DNA of 62,731 nucleotides from positions 1-62,731 of the forward strand of contig CAQZPH010000003.1 in NCBI GenBank assembly GCA_948933715.1, written 5' to 3'. Source of the DNA: an uncultured Eubacteriales bacterium (GTDB lineage Bacteria > Bacillota > Clostridia > Oscillospirales > Acutalibacteraceae). The notes below the pieces were generated by a model. That model ran no database searches and was not told the DNA's origin. It saw nothing but the letters and a program-made list of their open reading frames with translations. Of this stretch, positions 43,653 through 52,442 are shown one piece after another. A program made the translations under genes and the position numbers. Numbering within the stretch: position 1 is the stretch's first letter; each line of letters starts with the position of its first letter.

Positions 43653-44525
43653 GTGAGAATAAATGTAAAGAAAAGATATTTTTTTGTATTTGCTGCATTA
43701 TTGTTACTTTTTTTAACAGCATGTGGTTTTAGTTATGTGGATGAAGATGGCAATAGTTTTTCTGTTCATTATATAGATGTTGGTCAAGGGGATGCAGAAC
43801 TTATTTGTTTTCCTGATGGAGATGTTATGCTTATTGATGCCGGCCCTAAAAATAATGCTGAAAAATTAGTAGAATATTTAAAAGCACAAAAAATAAAAAA
43901 GATAGATTATGTAGTTTTAACTCATCCACATACAGATCATATAGGAGGAATGTGTGCAGTCCTTGATAATTTTAAAGTTTTAAATATTTACATGCCCAAA
44001 ATACCTGAAGATAATATTCCCACAAATGAAACTTATCAAGAGACTATTAAGGCACTAATAGATAAAAAAATAAATGTGGTTGAACCCATTGCCGGTGAAT
44101 GTATAAAAGAAGATTCTATTGCGAGCGTTAAAATATTAGCGCCCCATAAAAAGGTTTATAACAATTTAAATAATTATTCTATAGTATTAAGAATAAAATG
44201 TGATGATATGGCTTTTATATTCATGGGTGACGCCGAGGAAAAATCGGAAGAAGAGATAATGAAAAAGTGTTATGAAATTAAATCGGATGTTATAAAGTGC
44301 GGCCATCATGGGAGCAAAACATCCAGTGATCGGAAATTTTTAAAAAGAGTTAAACCTAAATTTGCAATCATATCTTGTGAAAGAAATAACTCCTATGGAT
44401 ATCCTAATAGAAATTTGCTAGGAAGACTTAGAAATATGGGAGTCGAAGTATATAGAACTGATTTAAATGGAAATATAGTATTTAAAAAAGAAGAAGAAAA
44501 GTGTTTAATAACTGTAGATAAATAA
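43653..44525 (+). CDS. Lipoprotein metallo-beta-lactamase-fold hydrolase (ComEC C-domain-like)
   Basis: The 290-residue protein starts with a lipoprotein signal (FVFAALLLLFLTACG; lipobox LTAC, Cys about 24). It continues as a metallo-beta-lactamase fold of the ComEC/Rec2 type: HYIDVGQGDAEL, LTHPHTDHIGG (HxHxDH, about 89-95), GDAEEKSEEE and CGHHGSKTSSD. ComEC homologues use this domain to degrade one DNA strand at uptake. Stand-alone lipoproteins like this are common in Clostridia and may be secreted nucleases or phosphodiesterases. A GTG start follows AAGGAGAG. Confidence 0.88.
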   Translation: MRINVKKRYFFVFAALLLLFLTACGFSYVDEDGNSFSVHYIDVGQGDAELICFPDGDVMLIDAGPKNNAEKLVEYLKAQKIKKIDYVVLTHPHTDHIGGMCAVLDNFKVLNIYMPKIPEDNIPTNETYQETIKALIDKKINVVEPIAGECIKEDSIASVKILAPHKKVYNNLNNYSIVLRIKCDDMAFIFMGDAEEKSEEEIMKKCYEIKSDVIKCGHHGSKTSSDRKFLKRVKPKFAIISCERNNSYGYPNRNLLGRLRNMGVEVYRTDLNGNIVFKKEEEKCLITVDK

Positions 44526-44542
44526 AATACATATATTTAAAT

Positions 44543-44575
44543 AAAGTACAGATAATTAAATTATCTGTACTTTTT
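44543..44575 (+). terminator. Terminator after the ComEC-like gene
   Basis: A 14-bp stem AAAGTACAGATAAT with its complement and a short loop, followed by T residues. Confidence 0.85.
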
Positions 44576-44639
44576 GTTATGCTATCAGAACGCTTGTTGT
44601 ACAAAAAACACATATTTTTAAGAGAAAATAAAAAAATAT

Positions 44640-44668
44640 TTGACAATTATAATAAATGAGGGTATAAT
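44640..44668 (+). promoter_or_regulatory. Consensus promoter of the peptide-export operon
   Basis: Perfect TTGACA (44640-44645) and TATAAT (44663-44668) are separated by 17 bp. This implies a leader of about 140 bases before the first gene at 44816. Confidence 0.85.
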
Positions 44669-44701
44669 ACATTTGTATTATATGGGTATATTCCTTAAAA
44701 A

Positions 44702-44720
44702 TGTTGAAAAAAATGTCGAA
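44702..44720 (+). promoter_or_regulatory. Tandem Spo0A-box candidates
   Basis: TGTTGAA (44702-44708, one mismatch) and TGTCGAA (44714-44720, exact) start 12 bp apart, about 30-45 bases after the predicted transcription start of the export operon. Spo0A-P bound there would repress. The consensus is short, but this position is suggestive. Confidence 0.4.
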
Positions 44721-44815
44721 ATTATATATTTAATTAATAAACATAGCACCAGTTACCGGTGGTGTTAACCGATATATTAATTATTTTTTCCGGTAAAGAA
44801 ATGGAGAAAGAAAAT

Positions 44816-45949
44816 ATGAAAAGATCAGTATGTTTAATGATAATGTTTGTTTTTTGCTTAACAATTTTTACAGGATGTGGACAATCTAACGACACAAAAT
44901 CAGTTCAGCATTATGGAAAAGCTGCTGATATCAAAATTGCATTATTAGGTTCTAATGAGCAATTTGAAGAAAAGAAAGACTTCTTAATAGGAATGAATAT
45001 AGCACTTAAAGAATTAAAAGAACAAGGGATTAATATTTCATGTGAAAAGATTGACGATAAAGACAGTAAGGATAATGGTGTAGCTCTTGCTAAGGATGTT
45101 GCCTTAAGCAATGAATATTCAATGGCATTTACTTTTCAAGCAAATGAAACTGTTGATACAATAGCTTCTATTTTTGAAGAAGAGAAAAAGCCATTGATTA
45201 TTGTGGATGAATGTTATGACAGTACGATGAAAAAAGGATTTGATTATGTTTTATCAGGAGTAATCTCAGCTGAAGTTAGTGGTAGTGCATTAATAAAATA
45301 TTGTGAAGACCATAACATCGAATGGGTGGCAACTGCACACTCAGGCACTATTTATGAAAAGTCACTTGCAAAAGGATTTGGATCTGCTGCAGGAGATAGC
45401 AAGAAAACATATCTTCTTGATTCAACAGCAGGCCCTTATAGAATAGCTGAGCTTCTTAATGTTTTTGATAGGTGGAAAACCTTGGGAGTAGAAGCAGCTT
45501 TTATAACTTTTGATGATGTGGAATGGACATGTGAAGTTATTCAGCAGATTCGTCGTTTAGACAAAAATATGCTGATATTAAGTGACACTGGAATTAATGA
45601 TATAAGATATCTTGAAAAATACAAAGATGTACTTGAAGGCGTAGTCGTCGCAGGTACATACAATGTAGACTCAGATGCAAAGTTACAAGAGTTCTACAAT
45701 AAGTATGAGAAAAGAATTATGCAGGAAGAAAACTTTGATATAACAAGTATATCCGCTCAAGGATATGATTTTATTAACATGGTTACTCAAAAGTTCCAGG
45801 AATCTCGCAATGCCGAAGAATTTATGCATAATATGAAATCTGCAGAAGGATACGAAGGTTTTACAGGTGTAAAATTTAAAGCAAATGGCCAGATCGATAA
45901 AAATCCTTGTTACTGGATGGTAAAGAACGGTCAGATGTATAGAATATAA
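44816..45949 (+). CDS. Periplasmic-binding-protein-like lipoprotein (Peripla_BP_6, type 1 fold)
   Basis: The 377-residue protein begins with a lipoprotein signal (CLMIMFVFCLTIFTGCG, lipobox Cys about 23). A type 1 substrate-binding fold like that of branched-chain amino acid receptors follows (IKIALLGSNEQFEEKKDF, LAKDVALSNEYSMAFTFQAN, AAFITFDDVEWTCEVIQQI, SAQGYDFINM). No amino-acid importer genes are near. It is first in the peptide-export operon, 19 bases before the HlyD-like gene. ATG 44816 follows GGAGA. It may sense or capture peptides at the cell surface, or supply exported material to the exporter. That is inference; the ligand is unknown. Confidence 0.8.
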   Translation: MKRSVCLMIMFVFCLTIFTGCGQSNDTKSVQHYGKAADIKIALLGSNEQFEEKKDFLIGMNIALKELKEQGINISCEKIDDKDSKDNGVALAKDVALSNEYSMAFTFQANETVDTIASIFEEEKKPLIIVDECYDSTMKKGFDYVLSGVISAEVSGSALIKYCEDHNIEWVATAHSGTIYEKSLAKGFGSAAGDSKKTYLLDSTAGPYRIAELLNVFDRWKTLGVEAAFITFDDVEWTCEVIQQIRRLDKNMLILSDTGINDIRYLEKYKDVLEGVVVAGTYNVDSDAKLQEFYNKYEKRIMQEENFDITSISAQGYDFINMVTQKFQESRNAEEFMHNMKSAEGYEGFTGVKFKANGQIDKNPCYWMVKNGQMYRI

Positions 45950-45968
45950 AAAGAGGGAGGTTAAAAAA

Positions 45969-46889
45969 ATGGAAGATAAAAAGTTGTTTAGAGATCAAGC
46001 AATGGAAACTGTTTCAAATCCGGAACAACTTGATCAACATATAAAGGTTACAAGACCTTTTTCGTGGGTTATACTAACGGCCATTGTTGCATTAGTAATT
46101 GGCGTAGGTATATGGGCATTTACAGGTAATGTATCAAGTGGAACAGATATAAAAGGCGTTATATTTTCTTCAGAAGGAATAATAGTTGCTAATGCCCTTA
46201 ATTCTGGTACTGTGGTAGACGTCCTAGTGCAAGGAGGAGACATGGTAGAAAAAGGTGACACATTAGTAGTTATACCTGACGAGGAACTACTCCAAAGAAT
46301 AAAAATTAAAAAAGCTGAATACGATGCAGCTAGTGGAAGCGCAAAGGAATCTATAAAAACAACTCTTAATTCACTGAGATATCAATATATTATGAACTCT
46401 TTCATTTCAGCTACGAAAGCCGGAACAATAAACAGTGTGCCTGCAGTTGGTGAGGCAATAACTGAAGGAGACCAAGTAGCAGTTAACTTTTCAGAGGCAA
46501 CAATGTCAGGTGCAACTGAAATAATAGCTTATGTACCATATTCTATAGCAAGCGGATTTAAAGTAGGTGCAGAAGTTCAGATTTCACCTAGTAATGCCCC
46601 TCGAGAAGAATATGGATATATGTTTGGAAAAATAACTAATGTAGGTACAACTATTGTAACAGAAGAAAGTATAATAAGGACAATGGGTTCAACTAAATAT
46701 GTAAGTTCACTTGACATAGAACCAAACAGTATAGAAGTGAGAATAAGACCAAATGTTGATTCATCAACAAAGAGCGGTTTTGAATGGTCTAACTCAAAAG
46801 GTGGACAAAATGTTACTATCGAAATGGGAATGACATGTAATATTAAAGTTGTGACAAGAGAAGTTCGCCCTATTAACCTTGTTATGTAA
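45969..46889 (+). CDS. HlyD-family adaptor, NHLM-type bacteriocin secretion protein
   Basis: The 306-residue protein has one N-terminal membrane helix (about 31-52, FSWVILTAIVALVIGVGIWA). A split biotinyl/lipoyl-like domain follows (GIIVANALNSGTVVDVLVQGGDMVEKGDTLVVI, continued at ATKAGTINSVPAVGEAITEGDQV), then a short coiled coil and a barrel domain ending TCNIKVVTREVRPINLVM. This is the adaptor of NHLM peptide-export systems, spanning from the ABC transporters into the wall. It is second in the operon. The coiled coil is short, as expected in a Gram-positive without an outer membrane. Confidence 0.85.
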   Translation: MEDKKLFRDQAMETVSNPEQLDQHIKVTRPFSWVILTAIVALVIGVGIWAFTGNVSSGTDIKGVIFSSEGIIVANALNSGTVVDVLVQGGDMVEKGDTLVVIPDEELLQRIKIKKAEYDAASGSAKESIKTTLNSLRYQYIMNSFISATKAGTINSVPAVGEAITEGDQVAVNFSEATMSGATEIIAYVPYSIASGFKVGAEVQISPSNAPREEYGYMFGKITNVGTTIVTEESIIRTMGSTKYVSSLDIEPNSIEVRIRPNVDSSTKSGFEWSNSKGGQNVTIEMGMTCNIKVVTREVRPINLVM

Positions 46890-46935
46890 AATGAGTATGG
46901 GAATTGAAAGAGGTTAAAAAATAAAAGGAGAAAGG

Positions 46936-49110
46936 ATGGAAGAAATGCCTATTAATAAAATAAAAAAAGTACCCATTATTCTCCAAATGGAAGCACTTGA
47001 ATGTGGTGCAGCTTCTTTAGCAATGGTATTTGCGCATTATCATAAATATATTCCGCTTGAAAGATTACGACTTGAATGTAGTGTCTCAAGGGATGGATGT
47101 AATGCAAAAAATGTTTTAGCTGCAGCTAGGCATAATGGGTTAATAGCAAAGGGTTTTTCTTTTAATGATATAGAAAAGCTAAAAAATGAAGTATCACTAC
47201 CGGCAATTATTCACTGGAACTTTAACCATTTTGTTGTTCTATGTGGATTTAAAAAGGACAAGGTAGTAATAGCAGATCCGGCATCTGGTATGAGAAATGT
47301 ACCGATTGAGGAGTTTGAAAAATCATTTACAGGGATTGTCTTAACTTTTGAGAAATCCGAAGAATTTGTGGCAGACGGAGAAAAGAAAAGTGTTTTAAAA
47401 TTCCTTATAAAAAGGTTAAAAGGTGCTGTATTACCGTTAATTTTTATATTGATAACAGGATTACTTTTAGCAGTGGTAGAGTCTGTAACATCACTATTCT
47501 CGCAAGTTTTTACAGACCAGATTTTGCTTTCAACAGATAAAAGCAAAATGATGCCTTTATTAAATGCAATGGCACTTACTCTTGTGATTTCATTTATACT
47601 TCAAGTATTCCAATCAATATATCTTTTAAAAATAAGAGGAAAGATGAGTATAACTTCGGGAACACAGTTTATGTGGCATGTTTTAAGAATGCCTGTTGAA
47701 TTCTTTTCTCAAAGGTTTGTAGGTGACATTAGTTCAAGGCAAAGCAGTAACGATACTATTGCTGATACTATTTGCACTAAAGTAGCACCTATTGCTCTTA
47801 ATGTAATAATGATAGCTATTTATTTTGGTATTCTTATTTACTATGATGCAGTTATGGCATCCATCTGTTTGCTTGTAGCTGTTTTAAACATACTGGTTTT
47901 AAAAATAGTAACTACTAAAAATGAGAATAATTATAAGTCTCTTACAAGAGACGCTGGTAAATTACAGGGAACTACTGTAGCCGGAATAAGTATGATAGAA
48001 ACAATAAAATCAAGTGGTTGCGAAGCAGGATATTTTCAGAAATGGATAGGATATCAAACTAAATATAATAACTCTCTTCAACAAATAAGAGAATTTACTT
48101 CATTGCAAAGCTCACTACCATCATTACTACAGGGTTTTGCAAATACTGCTATATTGTTGTTAGGAGTATATAACATTTTAACAGGAAAATTCACCATCGG
48201 TTCATTGATGGCTTTCCAAGGATTTATGAGTTCTTTTTTGGATCCAGTTAATTCTCTTGTAGGAATTGGCCAGAATATACAAGCTGTAAGTGGTGATATA
48301 GAAAGAGTAGAAGATGTTATGAACTACGCTCCTGATGTATATGTGAATTTTTCATCAGTCTCTACTGAAGACAAAAAAGAGTACGAAAAACTAGAAGGTA
48401 ACGTAGAAATACAAAACTTAACTTTTTCATATAGTCCTCTTGGAGAACCTCTCGTAGAAAACTTTAGCCTTAGCACGAAAAAAGGTCAAATGGTAGCTTT
48501 AGTAGGCGGCAGTGGTAGTGGTAAATCAACTATTGCAAAACTTATTGCAGGCCTTTATGAGCCTCGTTCGGGAAAGATTTTATTTGATGGAAAAGAAAGA
48601 AAAGATATAGATAGAAATGTGTTTAGAGGATCTCTTGCTATGGTTGACCAAGACGTTACAATGTTCCAAGACACAATAAGAAATAATATTACAATGTGGG
48701 ATGATAGCATAGATGATTCTGCTTTAACACAAGCAGCTCAAGACGCTCAAATACAAGATGACATTTTAGTAAGGCCAAATGGTTATGATCATAAATTAAT
48801 AGAAAACGGAAAAGACTTTTCAGGTGGACAAAGACAAAGATTTGAAATAGCAAGATCATTTGTTATAGATCCTACGATCATGATATTAGATGAAGCTACT
48901 TCAGCCCTTGATCCTACTACTGAAAAGAAGATTATGGATGCTGTAAAGCGCAGAGGTATTACATGTTTTGTAGTAGCGCACAGGCTTTCAACAATTAGAG
49001 ATGCAGACGAAATTATTATGCTTGAATATGGTCACATAGTAGAGCGTGGAACCCATGAAGAACTAATTAAACTAGATGGAAAATATGCAAAGCTAGTAAA
49101 AAGTGAATAG
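46936..49110 (+). CDS. C39 peptidase-containing ABC transporter, NHLP family
   Basis: This transporter should cut leaders after Gly-Gly and export the core. The 724-residue protein has an N-terminal C39 cysteine peptidase with catalytic Cys23 (LECGAASLAM), His98 (NFNHFVVL) and Asp114 (ADPASG). Six membrane helices (about 150-430) and an ABC ATPase follow (Walker A GGSGSGKST about 526-534, signature FSGGQRQRFEIARSF, Walker B IMILDEATSALD, H-loop VVAHRLST). All three triad residues are present, so the peptidase looks active. The leader ends (AVAGG, SVAGG, VSGG) fit its specificity. The gene starts at ATG 46936 after AAAAGGAG. Confidence 0.92.
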   Translation: MEEMPINKIKKVPIILQMEALECGAASLAMVFAHYHKYIPLERLRLECSVSRDGCNAKNVLAAARHNGLIAKGFSFNDIEKLKNEVSLPAIIHWNFNHFVVLCGFKKDKVVIADPASGMRNVPIEEFEKSFTGIVLTFEKSEEFVADGEKKSVLKFLIKRLKGAVLPLIFILITGLLLAVVESVTSLFSQVFTDQILLSTDKSKMMPLLNAMALTLVISFILQVFQSIYLLKIRGKMSITSGTQFMWHVLRMPVEFFSQRFVGDISSRQSSNDTIADTICTKVAPIALNVIMIAIYFGILIYYDAVMASICLLVAVLNILVLKIVTTKNENNYKSLTRDAGKLQGTTVAGISMIETIKSSGCEAGYFQKWIGYQTKYNNSLQQIREFTSLQSSLPSLLQGFANTAILLLGVYNILTGKFTIGSLMAFQGFMSSFLDPVNSLVGIGQNIQAVSGDIERVEDVMNYAPDVYVNFSSVSTEDKKEYEKLEGNVEIQNLTFSYSPLGEPLVENFSLSTKKGQMVALVGGSGSGKSTIAKLIAGLYEPRSGKILFDGKERKDIDRNVFRGSLAMVDQDVTMFQDTIRNNITMWDDSIDDSALTQAAQDAQIQDDILVRPNGYDHKLIENGKDFSGGQRQRFEIARSFVIDPTIMILDEATSALDPTTEKKIMDAVKRRGITCFVVAHRLSTIRDADEIIMLEYGHIVERGTHEELIKLDGKYAKLVKSE

Positions 49111-49127
49111 AAAGGAGGTTAAAATTA

Positions 49128-51314
49128 ATGAACTTTTCAGATAAAGTTAAAAGGAAGAAAATTAAAGAAAAAGAGATATTTAAACTATCATGTGAAGATA
49201 TAGAAAGAACAGCCCTTGGAGTTAAAAATAAAAAGGGGAAAACAAGCATTACAATAGATCAAAAAGAAAACCAAATGATTAACGCAATAAATCAGGTTAC
49301 GAACTTTTATAATCTTCATAAAATAGATATACCTAAAAGTGCCGTTAATGACGATGGTCTTTTAGATACAGTTCTTGGAAGAACAGGTCTTACAAGAAGA
49401 CGAGTGGAACTTACTCGCAAATGGTGGATAAGAGGAGAAGGACCTGTTGTTGCATATACTCAAGACAACAATATCGTTTGTTTGCTTCCACTTAAGTTTG
49501 GTGGGTATAGTTATATTGATCCTAAAACAGGAGAAACTATAAAATTAAATCGACGCAATGCTATTAATATCTCAGGAGAAGGATATTGTTTTTATAAACC
49601 CTTTCCAACTTCATCTATGAGCATAAAAGATCTTGTAATGCATATATTTAAAACATTTACAAAATTTGATATAGCATTTTTAATGCTGCTTGCGTTAGCA
49701 GCAGCGCTTTTAGGATTAATTTTACCAGCTATAAATAGGTTGATTTTCAATACAATTATACCGTCAGGCACAATAAAAGATATTTTCCCATTAATGGCAC
49801 TCATGATAGGTGTTGTAGTTTCTACAACTGCATTTAACCTCTTTCAAACCTTATGGATTTTAAGAATAGGAGATAAAATTCAATTTGGTACTCAGGGTGC
49901 TTTATGGATAAGACTTTTAAATTTACCTATAAAGTTCTTTAAAAGATTTAGTTCGGGTGACTTATCCTCTAGAACTTTCGAACTAAATGGTATATGTAAT
50001 ACGCTTAGCAGTAGCTTAATACCAACGACACTATCTGCTGTATTTTCATTTGTATATTTAGGTCAGATAGCCTCGTTATCGCCGTCTCTTTTAATGCCAA
50101 GTGTTTTGATTATTGCTTTAATGCTTGGAAACTCTCTTCTTAATGGATGGATGAATACAAAATTAAATAAAAAGGCATTAGAATATTCACCAAAGCTTTC
50201 AGGTCTTGTATATCAGTTATTTACCGGTGTATCAAAAATTAAAATTGCTGCAGCTGAAGTTAGAGCCTTTTCAAAATGGGCTGAGCTTTATTCAAAGTTA
50301 GGAAAAATAAAATTTAATCCTAATGTATATATAAAGATTTCAACTGCAATTGCATCAGCTATAAATCTTGGTGGAACAATGTTTATTTATTTTATTGTTT
50401 ATAAAAATAACTTAGTTCCTGCTGATTATATTGCATTTAATACCGCCTTTGGTGCTTTTTCAGCCTCTATTATGCAGATTTCAACGATAGTTTTACAAAT
50501 TGCAAACTTAAAACCGTCCATAGACCTTTTAGAACCAATTTTAAAAGAAGTACCAGAAACAAATGAAGCCAGAGAAAGAGTAGATAATGTAAGCGGGAAA
50601 ATAGAGATTAGTAATTTAAAATTTAGATATACTTCAGATGGCCCACTTATTATAGACGGACTTAACTTATCTATAAAGCCTGGAGAATATTTAGGAATAG
50701 TAGGTTCAACAGGTTGTGGTAAGTCAACATTATTTAGGTTGCTTCTTGGGTTTGAAGAACCTCAATCAGGGGCTATATTCTATGATGACCAAAATCTTAA
50801 AAATCTAGATTTACACAGTGTAAGAAAACACATAGGTATAGTTTTGCAAAATGGATCGATGTTCTCTGATAGTATTTTTGCTAATATTACACTTACAAAC
50901 CCAAACGCCACAATGGATGATGCTTGGGCTGCTGCTGAAAAAGCAGGTTGTGCTGAGGATATAAAGGCTATGCCTATGGGTATGCATACAATGGTTTCAG
51001 AAGACGGTGGAGGTCTTTCTGGAGGACAAAAACAAAGAATTATGATAGCTAGAGCACTTATTTCTTCACCTCAATTATTGATGTTTGACGAAGCAACTAG
51101 TGCACTTGATAATATCACTCAAGCTACTGTTGTTGAAACTTTATCTAATATGGATATAACAAGAATTGTAATTGCGCATAGGTTATCAACGATAAAGCAA
51201 TGCGACAGGATAATATATCTAGATAAAGGAAAAGTGGTAGAAGAAGGAAGCTATGATGAGCTAATGAAAAAGGATGGATATTTTGCAGAATTAGCTAAAC
51301 GTCAGATTGTGTAG
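49128..51314 (+). CDS. NHLM-type bacteriocin ABC transporter, no peptidase domain
   Basis: The 728-residue protein has an N-terminal cytoplasmic region of about 170 residues without C39 residues (it includes RRRVELTRKWWIRGEGPVVA). Six membrane helices and an ABC ATPase follow (Walker A GSTGCGKST, signature LSGGQKQRIMIARAL, Walker B LLMFDEATSALD). This matches the second transporter of the NHLM pair found with NHLP transporters and HlyD proteins. The two may form a heterodimer. It starts 17 bases after the C39 gene, with AAAGGAGG upstream. Confidence 0.9.
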   Translation: MNFSDKVKRKKIKEKEIFKLSCEDIERTALGVKNKKGKTSITIDQKENQMINAINQVTNFYNLHKIDIPKSAVNDDGLLDTVLGRTGLTRRRVELTRKWWIRGEGPVVAYTQDNNIVCLLPLKFGGYSYIDPKTGETIKLNRRNAINISGEGYCFYKPFPTSSMSIKDLVMHIFKTFTKFDIAFLMLLALAAALLGLILPAINRLIFNTIIPSGTIKDIFPLMALMIGVVVSTTAFNLFQTLWILRIGDKIQFGTQGALWIRLLNLPIKFFKRFSSGDLSSRTFELNGICNTLSSSLIPTTLSAVFSFVYLGQIASLSPSLLMPSVLIIALMLGNSLLNGWMNTKLNKKALEYSPKLSGLVYQLFTGVSKIKIAAAEVRAFSKWAELYSKLGKIKFNPNVYIKISTAIASAINLGGTMFIYFIVYKNNLVPADYIAFNTAFGAFSASIMQISTIVLQIANLKPSIDLLEPILKEVPETNEARERVDNVSGKIEISNLKFRYTSDGPLIIDGLNLSIKPGEYLGIVGSTGCGKSTLFRLLLGFEEPQSGAIFYDDQNLKNLDLHSVRKHIGIVLQNGSMFSDSIFANITLTNPNATMDDAWAAAEKAGCAEDIKAMPMGMHTMVSEDGGGLSGGQKQRIMIARALISSPQLLMFDEATSALDNITQATVVETLSNMDITRIVIAHRLSTIKQCDRIIYLDKGKVVEEGSYDELMKKDGYFAELAKRQIV

Positions 51315-51326
51315 GGGGTGAGGACT

Positions 51327-51614
51327 ATGAATGAAAAACTTAAAAACTTTTTTGAAAGATTAATGTCTGACCCAGATTTTAGAGATATGTTTGCATCTAC
51401 TAAAACAGCCTATGAGGGATACACTATGGCTATGCCGTATATAGAAGGGGTAAGCTTTGATGAATTTAAAGAAGGGCTTACTTATATACACAATAAGGTA
51501 TCCTATAGAAAGAAACTTCTAAACAATGAGCTTTCTAATATTTCGGGTGGAACTAATATTTTCTCAGATGTATTATTTTTGTTGTCACAGTATAAAGGAA
51601 ATCTTTTTGATTAA
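51327..51614 (+). CDS. Leader-peptide precursor A (Nif11-like)
   Basis: The 95-residue protein has a helical leader (LKNFFERLMSDPDFRDMF, AYEGYTMAMPYIEGVSFDEF) ending NISGG at residues 71-75. The 20-residue core is hydrophobic and aromatic (NIFSDVLFLLSQYKGNLF) without Cys. It lies 12 bases after the NHLM transporter, so it is likely co-expressed with its exporter. ATG 51327 follows GGGGGTGAGG. The leader is only distantly like the Nif11 set at 13-14 kb but the layout is the same. Alternative: a small accessory protein of the exporter. Confidence 0.78.
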   Translation: MNEKLKNFFERLMSDPDFRDMFASTKTAYEGYTMAMPYIEGVSFDEFKEGLTYIHNKVSYRKKLLNNELSNISGGTNIFSDVLFLLSQYKGNLFD

Positions 51615-51643
51615 ATTATATATTGATAAAAGAGGTGATAAAA

Positions 51644-51982
51644 ATGGAAAAGTTTTTAGAGCTTTTAACAACTAACGAAGAGGTAAGAGAAGAGTTTTTA
51701 AACCAGAAAACACCAGAAGATGCTTACAGAGTAGCAAAGCCATATATTGGAGACGTAAGTATGGATGAATTTAGAAATACGTTACTTGGTGTGGCAAGAG
51801 TTATGGATAAATTACAGTCTGGACAAGAATTGGATGAAAACGAATTAAACACAGTGTCTGGAGGTTTCAATTTTAATAACTTCTGGCAAAAAACAAAAGA
51901 CATAAAGTCTACAACAATAGATAAGGCAAACGGTGTTATTAATATAGGGGATCAAATTATTCAATTGTTTAAAGAAAACTAA
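51644..51982 (+). CDS. Leader-peptide precursor B (Nif11-like)
   Basis: The 112-residue protein has a leader closely related in form to its neighbour (FLELLTTNEEVREEFLNQ, DAYRVAKPYIGDVSMDEF) and ends NTVSGG at residues 69-74. The 38-residue core starts FNFNNFWQKT and is predicted amphipathic, without Cys. It resembles an unmodified class II-type bacteriocin in size and lack of cysteines. ATG 51644 follows AGAGGTGAT. It is last in the exporter operon; the branched terminator at 52023 follows. Confidence 0.8.
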   Translation: MEKFLELLTTNEEVREEFLNQKTPEDAYRVAKPYIGDVSMDEFRNTLLGVARVMDKLQSGQELDENELNTVSGGFNFNNFWQKTKDIKSTTIDKANGVINIGDQIIQLFKEN

Positions 51983-52022
51983 ATTTAATAATAGCAATTC
52001 ATAAAATAATTTACTAACATAT

Positions 52023-52109
52023 GTGGCTTTTATAAAAAGTTTAATAGTATTAAAAAGAAGTATTTTTATATACTCATTAAATTAATAATATAAAAGCCAC
52101 TCATTTTTT
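52023..52109 (+). terminator. Long-stem terminator of the export operon
   Basis: A 12-bp stem GTGGCTTTTATA with its complement (52023-52034, 52089-52100) closes a 54-base internal region that can fold further. A T run (52104-52109) follows. The loop is unusually large for an intrinsic terminator. Confidence 0.55.
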
Positions 52110-52202
52110 ATAAACGTGAAGTTTATTACTTAATTTTAATTAAAGTGGAATTTAAAAAGAAGAGTTATTAGTAATTAAAATTAATAAGGGAGGGAATGAT
52201 AT

Positions 52203-52433
52203 ATGTATGATGATATGGAAAAGTTTAAAGATAGATTAGAAGAAGACTCGGATTTTAGAAAATTGTTTATTAATGTTACTAATTTAGATGAAGCCGTAGC
52301 AGTAGCTCGAGAAAATGGGTATAACTTAGATATGGACTGTGTAATTGAAGATGTAAAGTTAGTTGATGATATGCTCGAAGCCGTAGCGGGTGGTAGTGAC
52401 AAAGGCGATGAAGATGAGAGCTTTTTGTTATAG
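52203..52433 (+). CDS. Leader-peptide precursor C (Nif11-type, very short acidic core)
   Basis: The 76-residue protein has a Nif11-type leader (EKFKDRLEEDSDFRKLFINV, EAVAVARENGYNLDMDCVIE) ending EAVAGG at residues 59-64. The core is only 12 residues, SDKGDEDESFLL, strongly acidic. The leader is closest to the four tandem copies at 13-14 kb. It is followed after 9 bases by the HExxH protein and is likely co-transcribed with it. It could be a precursor of a small signalling peptide, or a decoy or chaperone leader; the core is short for a bacteriocin. Confidence 0.8.
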   Translation: MYDDMEKFKDRLEEDSDFRKLFINVTNLDEAVAVARENGYNLDMDCVIEDVKLVDDMLEAVAGGSDKGDEDESFLL

Positions 52434-52442
52434 AGAAGGGAA

